The notes under the pieces: generated by a model
Database searches by the model: none
Told to the model about the DNA's origin: nothing
The model's input: the letters and a program-made list of their open reading frames with translations, nothing else
Translations under genes and position numbers: made by a program
Part shown: positions 26,601 through 34,072 of the stretch, in pieces
How positions within the stretch are numbered: the first letter of the stretch is position 1
Layout: every line of letters begins with the position of its first letter
Source of the DNA: Myxococcales bacterium
GTDB lineage: Bacteria > Myxococcota_A > Bradymonadia > Bradymonadales > Bradymonadaceae
DNA: 64,000 bases
Direction of reading: 5' to 3'
NCBI GenBank assembly: GCA_007120035.1
Contig: SKON01000222.1
Coordinates: 1 to 64,000, forward strand

Positions 26601-26834
26601 AACGCCGAACGCCAGGAGGTGCTACAGATCGCCATCGGCCCGGTTCACGACCTCTACGCGATCATCCCTGACGGCGTCGGCGACCGCCTCACCCAGGGCG
26701 GCGTCTTCTCCTTCTTCGAGTTCACCCAGCCGGCCTCCCAACGCCTCACCGACGACGAGTGGAACGACCTCCTCGACACCGACGACCGGCCCCGCCGCCC
26801 GAGCTGGACCGACAGCTTCATCGAGGCCCCCTGA
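23691..26834 (+). CDS. DUF3160-type lipoprotein with N-terminal PD40-like propeller repeats
   Basis: 1047 residues with lipobox LFAC (Cys 19). Residues about 45-390 contain WD40/PD40-like blades, e.g. ARISPDGHHAAFHR, DIRQLTDLPGDARDPSWLPDSRY cut into strands, and LVFAANHEGSFDLYETDL. From about residue 400 the helical DUF3160 region follows (FYALYETLRYERRPQFVTAD, LEKAEERAAHDLLLLTEAL, and the tail TGEV-like CGGEVTYRG). DUF3160 proteins are large exported bacterial proteins of unknown activity. The TGATG junction at its end overlaps the start of the CapA-like gene by one base, so both are co-translated and may act on the same surface substrate. Confidence 0.8.
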   Translation: MNLRACPLSLLAAALLFACSTPGDPAEAPSDTSDTSSTKVAGESHHLFDGLGARISPDGHHAAFHRTAGEHLQIFLADLTSGDIRQLTDLPGDARDPSWLPDSRYLVFAANHEGSFDLYETDLDARAPIRLTDLPGDATEPTVSPLHYSFFAVYDDGCSPEPTGRRVDAYGKVVFTYRHADSEEIHFASLQPRHFEPTESDGNLEPSDHGEHTGRISPQGQRCRQPAYSGDGLHLTFVCDGETSTVHDGPARWDTEFADAVEAIGHGTIPECTDSYHGPQHFDWQACLQKLPRRYTRHDGEPLPADFGLHRPAYSANHTMIVADDGDHLLAIDRFTDTPRWSSLARNATNATWYPSGAGFTYEDGSATHLQPTDMYLQSVTNLHLFPELVTDPSELLPANRFVVREGATREFYALYETLRYERRPQFVTADATLQAFRDEFLRLLEKAEERAAHDLLLLTEALAAHYLERARAAASPQDEYLALYFTLPSLYLRAAANLTEDREPPFWGEPPHPPVLEDLPDAARELLPDVADSLRPTVEELLEATFDASGFGELPVPGLADPAPIDFTQFIVRGNYAENDLAGYFMAMIWFAQAPLPFDESLAGLTTTMANLSVGDRTALERWESIDALVGSFMGRPVDATILHVRQTFADHQGIFKPFDTAAVRDALEELRGPVAIRDLATLVSEDGERILKVTFFPQRQGLDTTYFRGLTYPDAGPRPFPSSLDVMAVLGAPRAKEHALAAAANTAWEQAYRDALNELIDRESHQEPAYFSTDLYHSWLAVLATLARSHDIDDASLFEFTRTDAWQDRLLSLALSGYTQLKHTAVLYNAQDYSAECGGEVTYRGLVEQPILPRPRGFVDPMPTFFTDLATLSRSTYDALNQGYEPLVRWHWEHDQTTVANLADRLARIARDQLDATPLSDDDLAFIEFIGAHFEALTIGLLPDPSSIQIHGEGRAQRGVALATDIHTNAERQEVLQIAIGPVHDLYAIIPDGVGDRLTQGGVFSFFEFTQPASQRLTDDEWNDLLDTDDRPRRPSWTDSFIEAP

Positions 26835-27748
26835 TGGCCCGGCATGTCCCCTGGATCTCCGTGGCTCTCTTCGCTGTCGCCCTGATGGCCACCAGCCCGG
26901 ACGCCAGAACCCCCACGGCCACCCTGGCCCTCGGCGGCGACGTCCACTTCGGCCGCTGGAGCGGCGACACCTACCGCCCCACGCCTCCGCCGGCCACCGA
27001 CGAAGAGCTCCGCCGCCGCTTCACCGCCGCCGATCTGGCGCTCATCAACCTCGAGACGGCCATCTGCCACCACGACGAGGCCCGCGCCTCGGACCCGCTC
27101 TTCGCTGACCAGGTCAACCGCTTCACCGCCGAGCCCCCCGCCCTGGACTGGCTCGTCGACCTCGGCGTCGACGCCGCCATCGTCGCCAACAACCACGCCC
27201 TGGATTGCGGCCCCGACAGCCTCACCCACACCGTCACCCACCTCGACGAGCGCCGCATCGTCGCCGCCGGCCTCGGGCCACCCGCAGAGCTCACCATCGG
27301 CGACCACCCGGTCCTCGTCCTGGCCATCACCGCCCACCCTCCACGGATCAACCCCGGAGACCACCCGTCGCCGAAAATCCTCTGGAATCGAACAGCCAGC
27401 CGCCGGGCCCTCCTCTCTCGGGTCGAAGATCTCCGCGCCGACCACCCCGACGCCCTGATCATCGTCTCCCTACACTGGGGCGAAGAGCTCGCCGCCGAGC
27501 CCTCCCCGGACCAACGTCGCCTGGCCCACGGCCTCCTCGACGCCGGCGCTGACCTCCTCTACGGCCACGGCCCCCACGTCGTCCAGGAGGTCGAACACAG
27601 CGGCCCCGGCGCCATCGTCTACAGCGCCGGCAACCTCCGCTTCGACATGAGACACCCCGACACCCTCACCCCGGGCCTCATCGAGATCGATCTCTTTCGC
27701 GTCGACCCATCCCCGTCGGGATCGCCCTGGAAAGTCCGCGCTCGCTGA
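26834..27748 (+). CDS. CapA-family metallophosphoesterase-like exported protein
   Basis: 304 residues with an N-terminal hydrophobic segment. The PGA_cap family pattern is clear: LGGDVHFGR at the start, NLETAIC, NNHALDCG, LHWGEE and GHGPHVVQ near the end, which supply the metal-binding Asp, Asn and His residues of calcineurin-like folds. Relatives take part in poly-gamma-glutamate capsule export, but most are uncharacterised, and no capB or capC lies here. ATG at 26834 was taken because it overlaps the upstream stop and begins the signal segment. It ends four bases before the stop of the convergent lipoprotein gene. Confidence 0.88.
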   Translation: MARHVPWISVALFAVALMATSPDARTPTATLALGGDVHFGRWSGDTYRPTPPPATDEELRRRFTAADLALINLETAICHHDEARASDPLFADQVNRFTAEPPALDWLVDLGVDAAIVANNHALDCGPDSLTHTVTHLDERRIVAAGLGPPAELTIGDHPVLVLAITAHPPRINPGDHPSPKILWNRTASRRALLSRVEDLRADHPDALIIVSLHWGEELAAEPSPDQRRLAHGLLDAGADLLYGHGPHVVQEVEHSGPGAIVYSAGNLRFDMRHPDTLTPGLIEIDLFRVDPSPSGSPWKVRAR

Positions 27749-27752
27749 GGAT

Positions 27753-28451
27753 TCAGGCCTCTTCGCACACCAGGGGGTTATCCCACTGAAACCGAATATC
27801 GAACCAGGGCTCCCACGTATCGGTCCGAGGATCGTAGTCCTCCTGGTAGATCGTCAGCCGCTCCACCTCGGACCCGCGGGCCTCAATGGTCATCGTGTAC
27901 CGGGTCAAGAACCCCACCTCACTGCCCGGCCCGGGGGGCATCGACTTCGGGAACGTCTCCTGGTAGTGCACCCGATCCAGGCCATCAGCGCCGACCTCGA
28001 TCGTGAGCTCCTCCTCCCGGTTCATCGCCAGGTACACCCCCGTGTAGGGGTCGCCCCGGTTCGTCCAGAAGTCCAGGGTCTGGTGCATCTCCGCCGGAGT
28101 CTGCTCCGCCGTGCACTCCTCGGTATCATAGTTGTACCAACACAACTCGAAGGTCCCGCACCCGGGCAACTCCGCCCCGTTGAACCGCTCGAAGAACTCC
28201 GCAAAGCTGTAGGGCTGCTCCTCGGTCTCACAGTCCGGATCCGGGCGCAGACAAAACTCATCGCAGATCCCGTCGCCATACCAGTCATAGATCTCACAGT
28301 AGTCGATCAGGCTGTCGGCCTTGGCCAGGTCCTCGGCCTCGTCCTTCGACATCGACGGCGGCTCCTGATCCTGGGGCTCTTCCTCCACCTGCCCACACCC
28401 CATCGCCAAGAAAAGCATCCCGATCAGCACACAGAGAATTCGATTTGTCAT
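27753..28451 (-). CDS. Lipoprotein with Cys-rich LNR-like motif
   Basis: 232 residues, signal sequence and Cys 19 (AMGC). After an acidic linker comes LAKADS (42-47) and then a compact motif with Cys 52, Cys 63, Cys 67 and Cys 74 arranged as YGDGICDEFC and RPDPDC, reminiscent of Notch/LNR calcium-binding loops. The rest (75-232) is a single beta-rich domain with a few more cysteines. No named family. The Lys-Ala-Asp segment resembles the Gly-Lys-Ala-Asp segment at the same relative place in the PLD-PHP lipoprotein. GGACGGAAG precedes the ATG. Confidence 0.75.
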   Translation of the reverse strand: MTNRILCVLIGMLFLAMGCGQVEEEPQDQEPPSMSKDEAEDLAKADSLIDYCEIYDWYGDGICDEFCLRPDPDCETEEQPYSFAEFFERFNGAELPGCGTFELCWYNYDTEECTAEQTPAEMHQTLDFWTNRGDPYTGVYLAMNREEELTIEVGADGLDRVHYQETFPKSMPPGPGSEVGFLTRYTMTIEARGSEVERLTIYQEDYDPRTDTWEPWFDIRFQWDNPLVCEEA

Positions 28452-28647
28452 CTTCCGTCCTTTCCTGCAGGAGATTCACTTCACTATTTATCCCCGCCAT
28501 CCTAGAACCACCGATGCCCCCGCACAACACTCATTTCGGCAACTCTCAGCTTTCCTCAGTGACACCTACCCCAGAGGTGGACAACCCCCGCTCCGATGTC
28601 GCCCACCTTCGCCCACATCAGCTCCTATTACTCAAGAAACAAGCGCG

Positions 28648-28663
28648 TGGCACGCACATTGCT
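28648..28663 (+). promoter_or_regulatory. Sigma-54 (RpoN) -24/-12 promoter
   Basis: TGGCACGCACATTGCT matches the sigma-54 consensus at every conserved base: GG at 28649-28650, ten bases, then GC at 28661-28662. It lies 58 bases upstream of the next ATG, leaving a leader of about 45-50 bases. Such promoters need an enhancer-binding activator; a small inverted pair CACCT/AGGTG at 28563-28579 upstream could be part of its site, but this is weak. Confidence 0.75.
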
Positions 28664-28721
28664 TACCATTCCCCACACTGGCTAGTATCTCTCACCCACC
28701 GGATCCCTACAGGAGCCCCAC

Positions 28722-29366
28722 ATGTCTCGACGAACCACAACCCTGACCTTCCTCATCGCCCTCACCCTGACAGCCTCCGTCGCCGTCGCCGGGCTCGCCC
28801 CCCCACCCTTCGCGCCCCTGCCCATCTCCGAGGAAGAGCCCACCGAAGAGGCAGCCTTCCCCGATCCCGTCGTCCTCGAGCTCCGCAGCCTCAGCCGCGC
28901 CGACCGCCGCCAGAACCACAGTAAGTCCGACCTCGGCTCCCTCGCCATCACCGTGCACGGCTACGAAGAGGAGTACGCCGGCATCCCAGAGGACCACGAT
29001 TCCTACGCCGCCTGGGCTCCCGACCTCACCGACGCTCAGTACGGCCTCCGCTTCGACATCGAAGGTTCAGCGCCCTCAGGCCTGGAAGCCCAGTTCCCCG
29101 AAGAGGCCCAGGTCCTGCTCTCCCCCTTCGATCGATTCTCCGTGGTCTGGGGCGATCGAGATACCCGAACAGACTCCATCGATCTCACGGTCACCGCCAC
29201 CTGGGTTGACCGCTACGGCCGCACGGGGCCGACCTCCGACCCCCTGCACATCCACGACGGCGGCGCCTCGGGCTGCTCCACCACGGGCGACACCGCTCCC
29301 CCTGCCGCACTCCTGCTCCTACTCACCGCTCTCGGCGCCCTCGTCCTGCGTCGAAAGGCTGGCTGA
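28722..29366 (+). CDS. Secreted protein with MYXO-CTERM-like C-terminal anchor
   Basis: 214 residues. Signal peptide (1-23, SVAVAG), a beta-rich middle with alternating acidic and aromatic residues (AITVHGYEEEY, YGLRFDIEG, FSVVWGDRD, SIDLTVTATWVDRYGRTG), which looks like one Ig or fibronectin-like domain, and a tail with GGASGC, a short linker, the hydrophobic helix AALLLLLTALGALVL and RRK. This tripartite tail is the MYXO-CTERM sorting signal, thought to be cleaved and lipid-modified at the Cys, exposing the protein at the surface. The gene is alone, lies behind a sigma-54 site and ends just before a strong hairpin. Confidence 0.82.
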   Translation: MSRRTTTLTFLIALTLTASVAVAGLAPPPFAPLPISEEEPTEEAAFPDPVVLELRSLSRADRRQNHSKSDLGSLAITVHGYEEEYAGIPEDHDSYAAWAPDLTDAQYGLRFDIEGSAPSGLEAQFPEEAQVLLSPFDRFSVVWGDRDTRTDSIDLTVTATWVDRYGRTGPTSDPLHIHDGGASGCSTTGDTAPPAALLLLLTALGALVLRRKAG

Positions 29367-29372
29367 TCAAAA

Positions 29373-29400
29373 ACACCGGGCGCCCCAGGGCGCCCGGTGT
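29373..29400 (-). terminator. Intrinsic terminator, best placed for the minus-strand lipoprotein gene
   Basis: A perfect 12-bp stem, 29373-29384 with 29389-29400, closes a four-base loop. Read on the minus strand it is followed at once by TTTTT, the standard pattern, and it sits 45 bases after the stop of the minus gene at 29445. It may also slow plus-strand transcription from the gene ending at 29366, whose stop is only seven bases away. Confidence 0.88.
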
Positions 29401-29444
29401 CTTCGTCAGCGTCAAATCACTGCAGCTGGATCACTGCCAGCCAA

Positions 29445-29972
29445 TCACTGCAACGTCCGGCAGAGCTCCACCGCACCATCCCGCAGAGACTCATACCCGA
29501 CCGAGGTCTGGCACATGAAGGTCTCCTCTCCGATGGTCCGAGCTCCATCGAGCGCGTAGCTGGTCCCCAGCTCACCCTCCACGGTGTAGGTGATCAGCCA
29601 CCCGTCCTCCAGCTCCTCCACCTCCAGGCCCTGGGGATCGCGGTTCTCCTCCACCCAGGCCTGGGCTTCTTCCAGCTCCGTAGAGATCCCGAACTCCGAC
29701 GGTCGAGTCACGTTCATCGACACGTCCATCCCGATGATCGTGACCCCACCGGGAGTCTCGGCCATCTGCGCTCCCTCAGGCACCATCGCCTGAATCCCCA
29801 GCTCATCCAACTCCTGAAGCTCCGCCTCGGGCTCCGGCTCCGGCTCCGGCTCCGGCGCCTCGGCGGGCTCCTCGGCCGGCTCCGTCTCCACGGGCGCTAC
29901 TTCTTCAACCTCATCACAACCCACGGCCATCGCCAAGAGGGCTACCGTCGCAACCATCACTTTCCAGTTCAT
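29445..29972 (-). CDS. Small lipoprotein with Pro-Glu linker
   Basis: 175 residues. Signal MNWKVMVATVALLAMAVGC gives a lipobox at AVGC (Cys 19). An acidic linker with repeated Pro-Glu (PEPEPEPEPEAE) follows, then a domain of about 120 residues with two Cys near the end (MCQTS, ELCRTLQ) that resembles small stress or adhesion lipoproteins but has no named family. ATG at 29972 is chosen because GGAAGAG precedes it; the frame upstream to 30077 has no signal for translation. The gene ends before a strong minus-strand terminator. Confidence 0.75.
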   Translation of the reverse strand: MNWKVMVATVALLAMAVGCDEVEEVAPVETEPAEEPAEAPEPEPEPEPEAELQELDELGIQAMVPEGAQMAETPGGVTIIGMDVSMNVTRPSEFGISTELEEAQAWVEENRDPQGLEVEELEDGWLITYTVEGELGTSYALDGARTIGEETFMCQTSVGYESLRDGAVELCRTLQ

Positions 29973-30073
29973 GCTCTTCCTCCGAAAGATTTGTCTTGTG
30001 GTGAACGCCCACCACCTTAATGCCCCACACCGTGGACGTCCAGCCCCGGCCGTCCAGCCTTTCCGCCCCTCAT

Positions 30074-32269
30074 TCACCCCGGCTGAGGCACCCCGAACCC
30101 GATCGCCACCGGCCGGGACTCCCCGGCCTCCTCGGCCGCGGCCGCCTCCAGCAGCGCCATCGTCACCGGGCTCTCTCCACGAGCTGCCCGAAAGGCCGCC
30201 TTAAACACAGCGTTCTTGATCAACGCCCCGGTCAAGTCGAACCGCTTGCCCAGAGACTCCACGTCGATCTCGCCATCAGTAGGCACCGTCTCCGGCAACA
30301 GGAGCGACCAGATCCGGGCCCTCAGCTCCGCCGTCGGTCTCGGGAACTCCAGGCGGTATCCGATCCGCCGCGCCAGGGCCTGGTCCAACGCCTGGGGCCG
30401 ATTCGTCGCCAACAACACCACCCCCTCGTGGCGCTCCAGGCTCGTCAACAACACGTTCACCGACGCGTCGTCATGACGGCTCGCCAGGCCCTCTCCCCGG
30501 GTCATCAACAACCCGTCAGCCTCGTCCAAAAAGAGCACCGCGTTATGAGCCCGGGCCTCCTGAAAGAGCTTCTCCAGGTTCCGCTCCGTCTCTCCCACCC
30601 ACTTCGACTTCAGCGCCGGCACGCTGGCTACCAGCAACGTCCGATTCAACTCCGTGGCCACCGCCTCGGCGCACAGGGTCTTCCCCGTCCCGGGCTCTCC
30701 ATAGAAGAGAGCCGCCACCCCCTTGCCGTGGCTTAAGTGCTCCCCGATCCCCCACCGCTCCAGGATCGTCCGCTGATGGCGCGCGGCGTCCACGATCTCC
30801 ACCACCTTCTCCTTCAGATCCTCGGGCAACACCACGTCGGTCAGCCGCACCTTGGGCTCCATAAGCGGCGACTCATCGTCCACCACCGGCGTGAGCTGCG
30901 CCCGGGCCCCCCGCTCCAGGGCCCCCATGGTGATCTTCGGATCCTCCTCGTCGGTGTGCACCGCCTCGGCCACCGCCGTCAGAATCGCGTTCTTGATATA
31001 CCCTCCGGTCATCTCGAACCGCTCCGCCAGGGAGTCCAGGTCCACGTCGTCATCCACGGGCGCCTGCTCCGGCAGATGCTTCTCCCAGATCTCCCGCCGA
31101 GACTGCCGATCGGGCACGGGAAACCTCACCTTCACCAGGATCCGCCGGTCCAGCGCCTCGTCCAAAACCCCGGGCATATTCGTCGCCAGGATCGCCACCC
31201 CCTCAAACCGCTCGATCTCGGTCAACAAGAGGGTCATCAAGATGTTGCCATGACGCCGATCGGCAAAGAGCACCTCGCACTCATCGAAGAAGAGGAGCGC
31301 GTTCTGCATCCGGGCCTCCCGAAAGAGAGACGGCAAGAACCGCTCGGCCATCGCGTGGTTCGCGAAGGTCGGGATGTCCACGTTCAGCACCCGCTTGCCC
31401 ATCTTCTCCGCCACCGCATGAGCCATCATGGTCTTCCCCGTCCCCGGCTTCCCATGAAAGAGCATCAGCGCCCCTCGACCGTAGGAGATCACCTCGTCGA
31501 ACCCCCACTCCTTTCGGTACTTCAGGTACTCCTCATGACGCTCCACCACCGACAAGATCCGCCGCTTGTCCTCGGCGCTGAGCACCACCTGATCAAATCG
31601 CGAGTGGGGCTCCTCCACGCTGGAGAACTCCATGAACTCGTCCATCAGGTCGTTGTGCCCGACCAGGTACCCGAAGGTCCGGTTCGACAATTGGATCACG
31701 GCCCGCAAGAGATCCTCGGGGGCGTTAAACCGGCTCATCAGATCCATGCTCACCAGATCATGGCGCAAGAGCGGGGAGCTCTTCGAGAAATACCGGCGCC
31801 GCCGAATCCGCTCCGCGAACGGGAGCTCGAAGAAGTTGTACACCGTCTCCACCGTCAGCGCGTCGAACCCATCCTGAAGCTGGCCATAGAACTGCTGAAA
31901 CCGGGCCGAGAACGCCACCGCGGAAGCCATGAGTAGGATCGTCCGCTCGAACTCGTCCAACCCATAGAGCTCGCAGAGCTCATCGATGGCGATCCGCTTA
32001 CCCTCTTCCCGGGTCTTCTTCGACCGGGCCTCCAGGATCTCCTCGCTCTCCACGAGCTGCTCTTCGTAGGTCACCAGCTTATGCCGCAGCACCTGAGGCG
32101 ACTGGTCGGTCTGGGGGATCCACTGCCCCGGCACCTCGTCGGTGGTGTTCTGCCGGTCGATCCACTTCTGGGTGATCAAGAACTTGCACCGATTCTCCAG
32201 CCAGACGAGCACATCTTCCATGTACTCCAGCTCCGACTCGTAGCTCTTCACCTTGACCTTCTTCGCCAT
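30074..32269 (-). CDS. Tandem AAA ATPase
   Basis: 731 residues: an N-terminal helical region (1 to about 240) and two AAA modules. Module 1 has GKPGTGKT (Lys 279), LLFFDECEVLF and ATNMPGVLDEALDRR. Module 2 has GEPGTGKT (Lys 530), VLFLDEADGLL and ATNRPQALDQALARR. Both carry Walker A, Walker B and the sensor/Arg residues, so both may hydrolyse ATP. The layout resembles the tandem ATPases of CDC48/VAT type without their N domain, which unfold proteins or remodel complexes. ATG at 32269 is used, with GGAG upstream; GTG at 32284 is also open. It is the last gene of an operon with two TPM proteins and a LemA-like protein, so a role in remodelling envelope complexes is plausible. Confidence 0.9.
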   Translation of the reverse strand: MAKKVKVKSYESELEYMEDVLVWLENRCKFLITQKWIDRQNTTDEVPGQWIPQTDQSPQVLRHKLVTYEEQLVESEEILEARSKKTREEGKRIAIDELCELYGLDEFERTILLMASAVAFSARFQQFYGQLQDGFDALTVETVYNFFELPFAERIRRRRYFSKSSPLLRHDLVSMDLMSRFNAPEDLLRAVIQLSNRTFGYLVGHNDLMDEFMEFSSVEEPHSRFDQVVLSAEDKRRILSVVERHEEYLKYRKEWGFDEVISYGRGALMLFHGKPGTGKTMMAHAVAEKMGKRVLNVDIPTFANHAMAERFLPSLFREARMQNALLFFDECEVLFADRRHGNILMTLLLTEIERFEGVAILATNMPGVLDEALDRRILVKVRFPVPDRQSRREIWEKHLPEQAPVDDDVDLDSLAERFEMTGGYIKNAILTAVAEAVHTDEEDPKITMGALERGARAQLTPVVDDESPLMEPKVRLTDVVLPEDLKEKVVEIVDAARHQRTILERWGIGEHLSHGKGVAALFYGEPGTGKTLCAEAVATELNRTLLVASVPALKSKWVGETERNLEKLFQEARAHNAVLFLDEADGLLMTRGEGLASRHDDASVNVLLTSLERHEGVVLLATNRPQALDQALARRIGYRLEFPRPTAELRARIWSLLLPETVPTDGEIDVESLGKRFDLTGALIKNAVFKAAFRAARGESPVTMALLEAAAAEEAGESRPVAIGFGVPQPG

Positions 32270-32296
32270 GCCTTTGCTCTCCACTCGGTTCCCGTC

Positions 32297-33499
32297 TTAG
32301 AAGCTGCTGCCCGACCCGCCCCCACCGGAGCGACCGCCGCCAAATCCTCCCCCACCGCCGGAGCGCCCACCACCGCCGCCGCCTCCACCACCTCGACCCC
32401 TCGGGGGGCCTCCTCGCCCCCCACGCCGGGGCCGATTCGGCCCGTGCTGGCGCGTCGGCGCTCGACCACCGAGGTCCCGAAACCCGCTGTCCGCGCCCTC
32501 GATAGGCCGACGAGACGGAATCACCTCGGTCTTACTCACCTCGAAGTCACAATGTTGACAGTCCTCGATCCGCAGCCTCTCCCCGGGCTCATCGTAGGTC
32601 GCCGCCTGAGACACCTCACTGCGGTACTCCACGGCCGAGAAGCCACAGCTCGGACAGGGCAGCCCCTGGTAGCTGCGCACCGGCCGATCCACGGCGTCAG
32701 AATACCCACAGGAGCACAGATACACCCGAAACGTCTTTGACCCCACTTCCCGCTCCGCCAACTGACCCGGCGACAGGTGGTCCGAAGCCCGGAGACCCTC
32801 GACCAGCTTCATCGATCCCGCACACTCCGGGCACTGGTAGTGCCGCCGCCGGGCCTCCACCACCCCTGCAGCTCCCACCACCAGGAGCAACACCCCCCAC
32901 AGCCACCACCGGCTCCGCGCCTCATCCGACACCGGTCGGGACCGGACCGTCGTCACAGCCTGCCTGGCCCCGGCGCCCTCCGGATCCATGTGGCGCCGGA
33001 CCCGATCGTCGATCGCCTCCATCCCGGCGATCAGCGCCGGCCCATAATGATCCCTGCGCAGATGCGGCACCATCTCGTCTCGCTGCATCATGGCCAACCA
33101 CCCATCGGTGAGGATCTCCTCCAGCCCATAGCCGGTCTCCATCTCCAACCGACGGTTGTCGTCGTCAACGACGATCAAGAGCCCGTTGTCCTCTCCAGCC
33201 TTGCCGATCCCCCAGTGATTGAAGAGCGCTGTGGCGAAGTCTTTCGTCGTCGGCGCTCCCACGGACGGCACGGTCACCACCGCGACCTCCACCCCCGTGT
33301 CGGCCTCCAGGGCATCGATGATCCTGTTGAGCTGAGCCTGCTCCTCGGGGGTCAGGAGCCTCGCCACGTCACTGACCCATTCCCCTCGATCCTGGGGATT
33401 GACGATCTGCCTGGGCTGCAGGCTCATCGCCGTCGACGAGACCACCAGAAGCCACGCCAGGACCCCGAAAAAGATCGTCCACCGCCGCGCTCCGGTCAC
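32297..33499 (-). CDS. TPM-domain membrane protein with zinc ribbons and Gly-rich tail (paralogue 2)
   Basis: 400 residues from GTG 33499, which overlaps the LemA-like stop (GTGA). Signal segment, TPM domain with GEWVSDVARLL, TGVEVAVVTVPS, FNHWGIGKAGEDNGLL and RRLEMETGYGLEEIL, one membrane helix (WWLWGVLLLVVGAAGVV), then CPEC, CSC, CPSC and CQHC zinc-ribbon pairs, and a long Gly/Ser/Arg tail ending GSGSSF. The TPM pattern closely matches paralogue 3, with which it shares the operon, suggesting the two form a pair on either side of the LemA-like gene. The longer frame to 33787 reads over the LemA-like gene and is rejected. Confidence 0.88.
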   Translation of the reverse strand: MTGARRWTIFFGVLAWLLVVSSTAMSLQPRQIVNPQDRGEWVSDVARLLTPEEQAQLNRIIDALEADTGVEVAVVTVPSVGAPTTKDFATALFNHWGIGKAGEDNGLLIVVDDDNRRLEMETGYGLEEILTDGWLAMMQRDEMVPHLRRDHYGPALIAGMEAIDDRVRRHMDPEGAGARQAVTTVRSRPVSDEARSRWWLWGVLLLVVGAAGVVEARRRHYQCPECAGSMKLVEGLRASDHLSPGQLAEREVGSKTFRVYLCSCGYSDAVDRPVRSYQGLPCPSCGFSAVEYRSEVSQAATYDEPGERLRIEDCQHCDFEVSKTEVIPSRRPIEGADSGFRDLGGRAPTRQHGPNRPRRGGRGGPPRGRGGGGGGGGGRSGGGGGFGGGRSGGGGSGSSF

Positions 33500-34062
33500 T
33501 TCGCCTCCACTCGATCGGGCAACCCCGCAGCCCCCGTCCACAGACTCGCCGGAAACCGCGCCGCCCGCTGGTTGTACACCGCCACCGCCTCGTTGTACCG
33601 CTGCCGAGCCACCCGAATTCGATTCTCCGAACCCACGATCTCCGCGTCGCGCTCCACCGAATCGGGCCTGTCTGCATAGAGCTCCAGGATCGCCTCCCGC
33701 CGGTCCTCCACGTTCTGCACCTCCGCGGCCTGAGCCTCCACCTGGGCGTACACACCCTGCAGCGACGACACGGCGACCATGCTCCACAACCCGAAGACCA
33801 GGGCCGTCAGCAAGAACCCCCCTCCGCCGACCATCATCACCAGGTTCCGACGGGCCCGGGCGGCCTTCTCCGCCCGCTCCTCCTCGGCCCGGCGCCGGGA
33901 GAGTTCCTCCCGAGCCTGGTCCACATACTCCGCCGGGATCCCCAACTCGGCGCCGATCTCGGCCATCTCCTCGGCCGTCAGCCGTCCCTGGGACTCCTGA
34001 CGCATCCGACTCGCCAGCCCGATTACCTCATCGACATCGTCGTAATTGATCTCGTCGCTCAT
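33496..34062 (-). CDS. LemA-like membrane protein lacking the middle of the LemA core
   Basis: 188 residues. An acidic N-terminal part (EEMAEIGAELGIPAEYVDQAREEL, broken here into helices) may be cytoplasmic and regulatory. A membrane helix at about 85-108 (MVGGGGFLLTALVFGLWS) is followed by a short coiled coil (VEAQAAEVQNVEDRREAI) and then the LemA signature ENRIRVARQRYNEAVAVYN with RFP. The usual long helical pair between these parts in LemA is missing, so this is a shortened form fused to a different N-terminus. LemA and TPM genes are often neighbours in bacteria, as here: the gene sits 10 bases from paralogue 3 and overlaps paralogue 2. GGGAGAGAG precedes the ATG. Confidence 0.78.
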   Translation of the reverse strand: MSDEINYDDVDEVIGLASRMRQESQGRLTAEEMAEIGAELGIPAEYVDQAREELSRRRAEEERAEKAARARRNLVMMVGGGGFLLTALVFGLWSMVAVSSLQGVYAQVEAQAAEVQNVEDRREAILELYADRPDSVERDAEIVGSENRIRVARQRYNEAVAVYNQRAARFPASLWTGAAGLPDRVEAK

Positions 34063-34072
34063 CACTCTCTCC

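Noticed and set aside
28563-28579. CACCT/AGGTG inverted pair as an enhancer-binding site
   Set aside because: Five-base arms are too short to separate from chance; mentioned only as weak context for the sigma-54 promoter.
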